Below, in pieces: positions 56,575-64,000 of a stretch of 64,000 nt of DNA. The notes below the pieces were generated by a model. That model did no database searches and was not told the DNA's origin. It was given only the letters and a program-made list of their open reading frames with translations. The translations under genes were made by a program, and so were the position numbers. The DNA lies in assembly GCF_036669915.1 (NCBI RefSeq), contig NC_089318.1:22123558-22187557 (forward strand), written 5' to 3'. This stretch comes from Pocillopora verrucosa (taxonomy: Eukaryota; Cnidaria; Anthozoa; Scleractinia; Pocilloporidae). The number at the start of each line of letters is the position of its first letter. Within the stretch, counting starts at the first letter, position 1.

Positions 56575-57230
56575 ACGAACCATTGTAAATACAGCGGGAT
56601 GGATGTCTCTCGCGAGACAAGTTCCATACTACGTCTATGATACCTCGTCGAATGTGTCTCATCCTCCAACAATAAATGACCGGGTTTAAAGATGAATTAA
56701 GAAAGATCAGAGTCTCTCAAAGGCGAAAAAGTTTTTTCAGAGCGATACTTGAGCCATAGAATCTGAAGATCAGCCGAGCAAATTTGAAAAGGCGCATAAA
56801 AAATGATATGCATGCGATGTACAATTAGTTATATTCTGATGTGGAATATGAATTAACGTGGGAATGAAGCAAACAGCTGCACTAACTACGCCAATGGCAT
56901 CATGAGTGCTTCACATCCCCCAGGCGGCGATGCAGTTATAAATGTAACTCCAGAAATACTCAGCATCAGGTAAGCATTACACCTTAGATTCTCCATCTGT
57001 AACCACTTAACAAGAAATGAAGTGTAAAATGGTTGACCAAATAAACTGCAAGCCTCATCAGAAAGGAAAGGTTCAACTACTTTTGCTGTTGTTGAAGTTT
57101 TGTGTATGACGAAGATTGTCACGACGTTCAATATGATGGCGGTATAAGTTAGAAAACTGTTAAAAATAAAGTCGGCTATCGTGGTTGAAAGAAGGTCTCT
57201 GGTGTCGACACTGGAGGGATAATACTGCAT
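56575..57230 (-). pseudogene. psi-B copy 5: decayed GPCR with internal deletions
   Basis: Nearly identical to copy 4, with the same joints and stops; the surviving frame is 56886-57230. It pairs with GPCR-5 at the same spacing as copy 4 with GPCR-4. Confidence 0.8.
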
Positions 57231-57602
57231 AGATTTGAGCTCGTTACCTCTTGAGTGAAAACTGGGAACTTCAGATAGCTACATATTGTTATGCTAATGT
57301 TTACGGTATTTGTTTTGTTTGGAAACTTGACACGAGTGGATCACTGACTCTACCTTCTTAAATTATTACCCTTTAGCTATCCTTTCATAAACGTGATGAT
57401 CCTAAGCTAAATAGAGCTCGATTGTTGTTAACTTCATACAAAGGTATACACCACTTTGAAAAGTATGGCTTAAGTCAACATTTTAAAAGGTCGAGATGTT
57501 AACTAGTTTTGTAATTATAAAACAGACATTAGTGATGCCGTACACTAAGTAGCCTGAAACTTGAATGTCATAAAATCTATCACGCAGTACAAAGAAAGGC
57601 GT
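57231..57602. other. Spacer between psi-B copy 5 and GPCR-5
   Basis: No gene. Close copy of 52295-52669. Confidence 0.6.
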
Positions 57603-58592
57603 TCAGTAATTATCAGGAACGACCCTTGAAGACCGATTGAAAATTAGGCGGGGTGGCTGATTTCTGCTCCGAGACATCTTGCGAAGTATGTCTATGATAG
57701 CGTGTCGAACATGTCTCATCTTCCAACAGTAGATGACAGGGTTCAGTGATGAATTAAGAAAGATGAGGGTCACTGAGAGAAGATAAAATTTTTTCAAAGC
57801 AATGCCCGAGCCATAGATTCTAAAACCAGCCGAGCAAATTTGGAAAGGCAAATAACAAATTGCAAGCACAATAGTTACGTAGAAAATACTAATCGTAGAT
57901 TTAATGAGGGTAGCAAATTTTTTTATCTCATCTGACTGAGCTTCTTCTCGAATTGGCATGGACTGTATCTGATTCTTGTGCCTTCGGACAGTTAAATAAA
58001 TCTTGATATAGAACATAAACGTGAGAATAAAGCCAATAGCTGCACTAGCTAAACCAATGGCATCTCGAGTGCTACGCAGCCCCCACAATGTCATTGAAGA
58101 AACAAATATACTGTACACCCATATTGAGATCACCATATAAACAACACGCTTGTGAGTCACAAGCTCTTGGTATCTGAGGTGAAGATGAACAGCTAAGAAC
58201 CTTTCCATACTTACAGCTACAACACCTAAGGACGAAGCAAGTGAGAATAAAGCGCCAGAAATACTTAATATTAAGTAAGCGTTACAGCTTGGATTCTCCA
58301 TTCGTAACCACTTGATAAGAAGTGAAATGTAAAGTGGTTGACCAAATAAACCAACGGCCACATCGGAAAAGGCGAGGTGTAGAAGAAGCGTCTTTAAGGG
58401 TTTTGCAATTGTCGCAGCTTTGTGTATCGCGTAAATTGTCACAATGTTGAACATGATGGCAGTGTAAGTTAGAAAACTGTTGAAGATACAGTTTGTGATG
58501 ATGGTTGGCCGCAGATCTTTGAAATCGGCGATAGAGGGATAATGTTGGGAAGACTCGTTGCAATACAAACCGTTCATAATGTCAACTCCCAC
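57603..58592 (-). CDS. GPCR-5: intronless class A GPCR
   Basis: 329 aa from MGVDIMNGLYCNES (second Met at 58577). It has LAFSDVAVGLFGQP, VSMERFLAVHLHLRYQ, CYLP in TM6 and NSSLNPVIYCW in TM7. Residues up to the middle of TM3 are identical to GPCR-2, and the DNA upstream is nearly identical as well. The section from TM4 and the tail (SRNQPPRLIFNRSSRVVPDN) agree better with GPCR-4. It looks like a mosaic produced by unequal crossing over or gene conversion. The ligand is unknown. Confidence 0.9.
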   Translation of the reverse strand: MGVDIMNGLYCNESSQHYPSIADFKDLRPTIITNCIFNSFLTYTAIMFNIVTIYAIHKAATIAKPLKTLLLHLAFSDVAVGLFGQPLYISLLIKWLRMENPSCNAYLILSISGALFSLASSLGVVAVSMERFLAVHLHLRYQELVTHKRVVYMVISIWVYSIFVSSMTLWGLRSTRDAIGLASAAIGFILTFMFYIKIYLTVRRHKNQIQSMPIREEAQSDEIKKFATLIKSTISIFYVTIVLAICYLPFQICSAGFRIYGSGIALKKFYLLSVTLIFLNSSLNPVIYCWKMRHVRHAIIDILRKMSRSRNQPPRLIFNRSSRVVPDNY

Positions 58593-60465
58593 ATGAAATG
58601 AAAAATGGGAACTTCAGACAAACAGAATGTTGTATTGCCCTTTGCGGGATAATGTTTTCCTCTTTCGACACGAACGGATACGGCTGAATTCACTTTAATT
58701 TCCTCTTTTCCATTTGCAATCGTGATGATCACAAGCGAAATAAGTAGTATATCTGCCGATGCTACAGTTCAGCTTGTCCAACTAATGGCCAATATGGCTC
58801 AATAAAGATAGACCTCGTTGTTGCGAATGACCACTGAATACAACAAGACTTTGTGCACAACAAGCCGTTTTGCAGGTGAACGTGGACTTTGTCAACAAAG
58901 TATGAATTGAGACTTAAACGAGGCCACAAAAAAAAAATACAGACCACTCTCATCTAAAATGCCATGGAGAGGCATACGCGATTTTTAAGAGAAAAGCTTA
59001 AACTATCACCATGACAAATAAATATTCAACGTGCAAAATAGAGAATAAAGGTGCCGCACACTTAGAGCCCCAAAGCTGAATGTCATATCATCTGTAAAAA
59101 CGACTTTCAAACAATTTTTATTGGACGCTTTTTTTAAACTTACTTATGCACAATTATTTTCACTCTTTTGAAATTAACAAAAACTGTTAATTATCACGAA
59201 ACTGTTACTCGCGGCCAAGCGAACCTAGACTGCCACTCATACCATAAACTCTCAATTTCCCATTTCAGCCTGCGCCGAAATGGGAAATTTTTTTGTTTTA
59301 TAGCTGAAAAGTTAAGTTTTGTCCATTTCGTGCAAAAGCTGCTGTTTCTGTCTATTTCTGTCCTTGGAAAAGTAGAACTGTCATAATATAGAACTCAAAT
59401 TTCCATAAGTTCATGGCAAAAAAGACCTCCCGCGTTCACCAGACGTTAAACTGTCTCACTTTGGAGTTGCAATGAAAATTTCGTTACTTGACTTCTGGGG
59501 GGAATATACGCTAAGAAATCAATGGTGCTTGTCACCATAATTATGATATAAAGGGCCAAAGACATAGACGAAAACGGAGTTAAGGCAGCAATAGCATTCC
59601 TAGTTATATTAAGTTTTAAATAACTTTCGCCTCAGGTGCGGATCACAGCAGACTTGATGAGGCCACAGTGAAAACAAAAAAATAGACAATTCCTCCCATA
59701 CTTTAAATACATCATTTGTAAAAGATGACTTCCTCAATAAATTTTTTTAGGTTTCTTAGATGTTGATATGATTTAGCGAACCCATATTGCTGCTTTTTTA
59801 GATAAAAACGGTTGATGAAAGATTTTCAAAAATCATACGCGTTGCATTAGAGTCTAGTTTTATACTGTGAGCGACTTCCATTCTGAATGCGTACTACGCA
59901 TGTAGGGGAGTTATTTATGGGCAAAATGTTGAACGAGAAAATGCAAGTTAGGTTCCATTTCAATTTCAATCGATCCACCAAATGATTGTTTCTCTAAAAC
60001 TGGAAATTATATTGCATGACAAAAGGAGGAATTAGTAATTCTTAGTAGCTTATTATTCAGGCCGATCCACAAGGACTTAACTTCCGTTGATAAGGATAGA
60101 CGGCATGCTTCACTGCATCGCCAAATAAGTTGTTGAATTATTGATATTGTAAGCCAGGCTATTGTTATTGTTAACGAAATTTGACGGAAACAATATCGAA
60201 ATATGGGCAACGAGTGTTTGAGTAAGATATGACAAACTGTGTTTGTTAAACATGACATTACGTATGTAGTTAAGAGCATCTAGAAATAAATTAAACAGGT
60301 TGGCTATAGATGTCGAAAACGTAGGAGCCCGAAACTTTTATGTAATATCATCTTTCAAAATAAATTTTAAACAAATTGTTGCGACGCCACGGCGTCACTT
60401 TAGACACCTTTTCAGAAATTAACATATTTAAATATTTTACTAACACGAAATTTTAACCGCGTTTC
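58593..60465. other. GPCR-5 upstream flank and spacer
   Basis: No gene recognised. 58593-60300 is nearly identical to 34995-36745 apart from small indels. 60300-60465 matches the start of the GPCR-1 flank and then stops abruptly, where an R1 block begins. Confidence 0.6.
59254..59289. repeat. Palindromic hairpin, copy 4
   Basis: AATTTCCCATTTC (59254-59266) pairs with GAAATGGGAAATT (59277-59289), the same as copy 1. Confidence 0.85.
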
Positions 60466-60868
60466 TATTACTAAAACTTCGTCTCATTAAGAGAATTTTA
60501 TTAGAAAAATGAAGTAAAAGCACTGTTATCCTCCGTGACCATCTGAAATTTAAAAAGAGTGAGCAAACACACAGAGGGAGCCTATCTTTTTGCGCTTTTC
60601 TCTCTATAACAAATTTGACAAATAATTCGGCGGAGCAAAGTGAGACGAGCAGGAGATTAAGGAGCTCTACACCAAGTTTGTTTCTTCGTTCAGGGTAGTC
60701 AAGTGCCTTGTTTGATTGGTTGTATTCTGCTTTCGAAAATTCATCTAAAAGTTGATATAGAAAATGATATGCCTGCTTCTACTTTTATTTTTATCAACAA
60801 AACCAAATTGCACTGTCCATCGAAAATAAATCTGGCATTACGGTTTCATTGAAATCCATCTTTCCCGG
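60466..60868 (+). repeat. R1 block, copy 6
   Basis: Begins TTACTAAAACTTCGTCTCAT and runs to CCCGGTTAATAAGTTTG, then meets a GPCR-1-like pseudogene. The internal frame is interrupted by a TGA. Confidence 0.65.
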
Positions 60869-61251
60869 TTAATAAGTTTGAAAAGGCAGATAACATATCA
60901 TATGCGCGGGATATACGTAGAATATACTAACTGCAGATTTAATGCGGCCAGCAAAGTTTTTCATCCCATCAGACTGAGCTTCACCTCGTATTTGTATGGA
61001 CTGCATCTGATTCTTGTGCCGTCGAACGGTTAAATATATCCTGATGTACAACACGAATGTCAGAATGAAGCTAGCTACTGCAATAACTAAGTCAATAGCA
61101 TCCCGAGTACTACGCGGCCCCCTTAAATGTTACTGAATATAATCATGCAATAAACACCCATATAGAGATCACCACAAGCAAAACGCGCTTGTGAGTCACA
61201 AGCTCTTGATATCTGAGGTGAATATGAACTGCTAAGAACCTTTCCATACTT
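60869..61251 (-). pseudogene. GPCR-1-like pseudogene fragment, TM3 end to TM6
   Basis: Reads MERFLAVHIHLRYQELVTHK, a TM4 with stops, then YIRIYLTVRRHKNQMQSIQI and ARIKS-like AGRIKSAVSIFYVY. Ends in TM6 at YLPFQTY. Both ends are cut off. Agreement with RGEAQSDGMKNFAG places it with GPCR-1. Confidence 0.8.
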
Positions 61252-61379
61252 AATAATAATACTTAAAGAAGTTATCTCACGGATTTTGTTTTACCTAAAA
61301 AGCGTTCAAATGATAACGAACGGCGAGCGCAAGTTTCTACCTCTTTCTCTCTTCAGCCAACTTTCGCAAGATTTACTCT

Positions 61380-64000
61380 GTTCATTTAAAAAAAAATCGC
61401 GCTTTGTCGAAGAAGTGCTGTTTCAGCCTAAAAGCGAAGTGGTAGCCTTTCCCAAAATTGAAATGAAATGAGATTGAGTCAGCGATGTCCATGTTTACAT
61501 TAAGTCTGACGCGGTAATTTGATTTTGACACTATCGTCATGTGAGAACCCGTCAAACATCTGCGCAAAGATGTGGTGCGAACAAACTCGCGACTAAACTG
61601 GAACTAGTTCTACTGCTGAATGAGTTCAGTCATGGTATTTTTCAGCGCTTTGTTTTCATGCTTTCTACTCGATTCGTACGAACTTCAGGAAATAATTTCA
61701 ATTGTCTCACAAAACATGGAGCCACTCTCTTCTCTCTACATCTCGAGACGTTCTTACTGCTTGGTTTATGATGAATATGCTTGCGATACGATATTTTTTT
61801 CCTAATGCTGGAAACTGAAGAATCGATCTTTGAAATCGGTAGTCATCACATTTTTGCAAGGAGCGTCGGAGCTGTAATCGTGTAATTGAACAGGGTCTTG
61901 GCAATTTGAGCTCACAAGCACGCTGGTAAGCACATGATTAGCGTAAATAATTGTTGTTTACAGTTTTTCAATCCGAGAGCCGTTTTCGAGAGTCCGTTTC
62001 TGTAACCTTCTTGGATATTTTCTGTTGAATTCATTGAGGTACAATCTCGGAATTTCATAGGTGATTATGAACGATAAATTCGTATCGGCACCATAATTTA
62101 GGGAGGTTTTGTTAACACATTACCAATTTACAATTCGTGAACCATTTCTGTAACCAAGTTGGATATTTTCTTTCGAATTAATTGAGTCACACTCTGGGAA
62201 TTTCATCAGTAATTTACAACGATAAATCCGTATAAGTAGCACAAGTGAAGCACAATTCAAACTTTCCATACGATTTTAGGAAACTACATTTAATTGACTC
62301 TCGATAAATTGACCTAGCCCCAAAACCCTGGCTTATGACTCTGGAGGTACTGAACTTGATATATTTGATACACAAGGCACCTTAGAAGGAGGAAGGTTAG
62401 AATAAAATGATTGCTTTTACGACCTTATATTGCACCCGGTTTACATAATTATGTAGATATTTGCTTAAAAAATACTTATTATAGCTTTCTTCAGAAGACA
62501 CGTTGGTAATATGCTTCTGTTTTATTTTTATTGTAAGGGGTTTCTTTTTATGTCACATATATCCATTCCTTTAATGTCCTCCTTAACCTTCCTGCAAATA
62601 ATTAAATTTTATGTTTTAATTCAAGAGTGAGAAGATAAAACAGAAGTGTTGCAGAGTTCTCTTTACAGACTGAATTCTGGTGAGAACATCAGTAAACTAG
62701 TTGATGTCACATGCCCCTCTTTAATTTTAATGCCCTAGTCTTTTTGACAAAGCCTCCTTTATATCTCTGTGTGCCAACCAATGATTAAAATCGCAGTGAA
62801 TAGATATGCCATATTTTATCAGTCTTTTTAAATCCCATCTTTAAGTTTTTGTACATTTAATTTTAAAATTCATAAATGGCATTCTCTTTTCATCCTTTTA
62901 AAAGAGATATTTCACATTTGTTAAACTAAAATCTGAATCATGAAGTCAACTTAATTTCAGTGAGTTTGAAACTTTATTGTACATAAGAACACTTTACAGG
63001 AGTATGTTACATTTATTTGCTGTCTTTCTGGTACATATGATTACATAACCCTTAAACTTTTAAGATCTCATTAGCAATTCTCTTTACTGTCTGCCATACA
63101 ATTTATGTGATGTTAAGTTGGAGAATTTGGAATTGGATCAACCAATTTCCTCTAATTGATATTTTCCTTTATTCTCATTACTTGTCTGCTTGATGTTGTA
63201 CTGATTGTGTTATGAGAAATTCTGTCTGGGTCACTAGTGGGATTAAAACAGTTAAAATGTGGGATTTCATTATATTGTAATGATAACAATTTTCTTATGC
63301 TTTCAAATGTAACCAAAAAAATGTGATGAGAATCTGATGTTATGAAACAATGGAAAAACCTGTTGCTGGTAGCTTATGTCTTTAATGTTTAAATGTTCAT
63401 GGGAAATGCTTTTCTTTGAAAGCAAGGATACAGAAGTTTTTGAAGCTAGTAGAAATAAACTGTTTGCAAGAAATGAAAAGCAAACTGACAATCATACCTT
63501 AATGCTTGACATGCTTCACTCAAACATGTCAGTTGTGTGTACCTACCATTGTAGAGGTGTCTTTCATGAAAAATATTTTCAGGTGGGGCTGTTATTCTTT
63601 GTTGATCTTTGAAGCCAAAAAAAGCTGGTAAAGGCACCAAACTTCAATTTTTATGTACACAAGGCACACTCTAAGGTGGAAGAGTAGAAGACCATAGACT
63701 GATGTTTACCAGGCACTTGCACTCACCACAATGATATATTCAAGCAATACTCTACAAATATAAAACTGATAAGATGATGTCTTCAACCCAGTACACCCTA
63801 ATATCAGCATGCATCTTCTCCATACTGTTCTCCATACATTTCGTGATGTGCTAGGAAGGAGAATTTGTTTAACAATCAAGAGGTTCTTCAGTTGACTATC
63901 ATTTCCTTTATTCTCATGACCTTAAATTAAAGTGGGCCCTGCTATTTTAATTCATGTTTTTACTTTGACCTGCATGGAAGTTAAATTAATTGGCATCTGC
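61380..64000. repeat. Module M, copy 2 (continues past the window)
   Basis: High-identity copy of 37.6-40.5 kb. About 145 extra bases lie at 62870-63015, the roughly 360-bp segment of copy 1 is absent at about 63638, and fewer bases are present at the 44-bp tandem repeat. No gene recognised. Confidence 0.65.

Noticed and set aside
1-64000. CRISPR arrays, bacterial operons, rRNA or tRNA genes
   Set aside because: No regularly spaced repeats, operon layout or tRNA-like folds were seen, and the exon structure is eukaryotic.

Overview
The window looks like nuclear DNA from a cnidarian, probably an anthozoan such as a stony coral. It is visibly AT-rich. The first third holds intron-rich matrix metalloproteinase (MMP) genes with clear GT/AG junctions. 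The rest holds intronless class A GPCR genes of a family I associate with coral and sea-anemone expansions, set among non-LTR and Penelope-type retroelements. The species was not determined, and no search could be run.

Layout. (1) 1-21.2 kb: three tandem MMP paralogs on the + strand. MMP-A (1-2424) lacks its 5' end. MMP-B (4906-11460) is complete with 7 exons and a predicted 627 aa. MMP-C (14172-21222) is complete with 7 exons and a predicted 564 aa. B and C share every intron phase. All encode a secreted MMP with a Ser/Thr/Pro-rich linker and a hemopexin propeller, and B and C show the signal peptide, cysteine switch and furin site. Only MMP-B keeps all recognised zinc ligands. MMP-A has Gln for the second catalytic His. 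MMP-C has lost three of four structural-zinc ligands. MMP-C's last intron carries a Penelope-like element with 290-bp inverted arms that contain hammerhead-ribozyme-like cores.

(2) 21.2-64 kb: an array of intronless GPCR genes on the - strand, built by repeated segmental duplication. Four reading frames are intact (24276-25208, 34029-34994, 52670-53644, 57603-58592). One is broken by a 2-bp deletion (45072-46131). Several are truncated pseudogenes. A full unit of about 5 kb contains a fossil of the last MMP exon (+), a repeated block called R1 here, a decayed GPCR with internal deletions (psi-B), an intact or nearly intact GPCR, and a palindromic hairpin. One unit, from about 26.37 to 29.8 kb, is inverted. 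The MMP exon fossils show that the founding unit spanned the 3' end of an MMP gene and the neighbouring convergent GPCR, as still seen at 21.0-25.2 kb.

(3) Insertions: an L2/CR1-like LINE (29.8-32.0 kb, -) and a Tx1/L1-like LINE (46494-49106, +) with an 11-bp target-site duplication. Both are 5'-truncated and frameshifted. A further module without a recognised gene lies at 37.6-42 kb and again from 61.4 kb to the window end.

Function: the MMPs are expected to act outside the cell on matrix. The GPCRs are plasma-membrane receptors with melanocortin/adenosine-like features and unknown ligands. Nothing in the sequence links the two families functionally; they are linked by duplication history.
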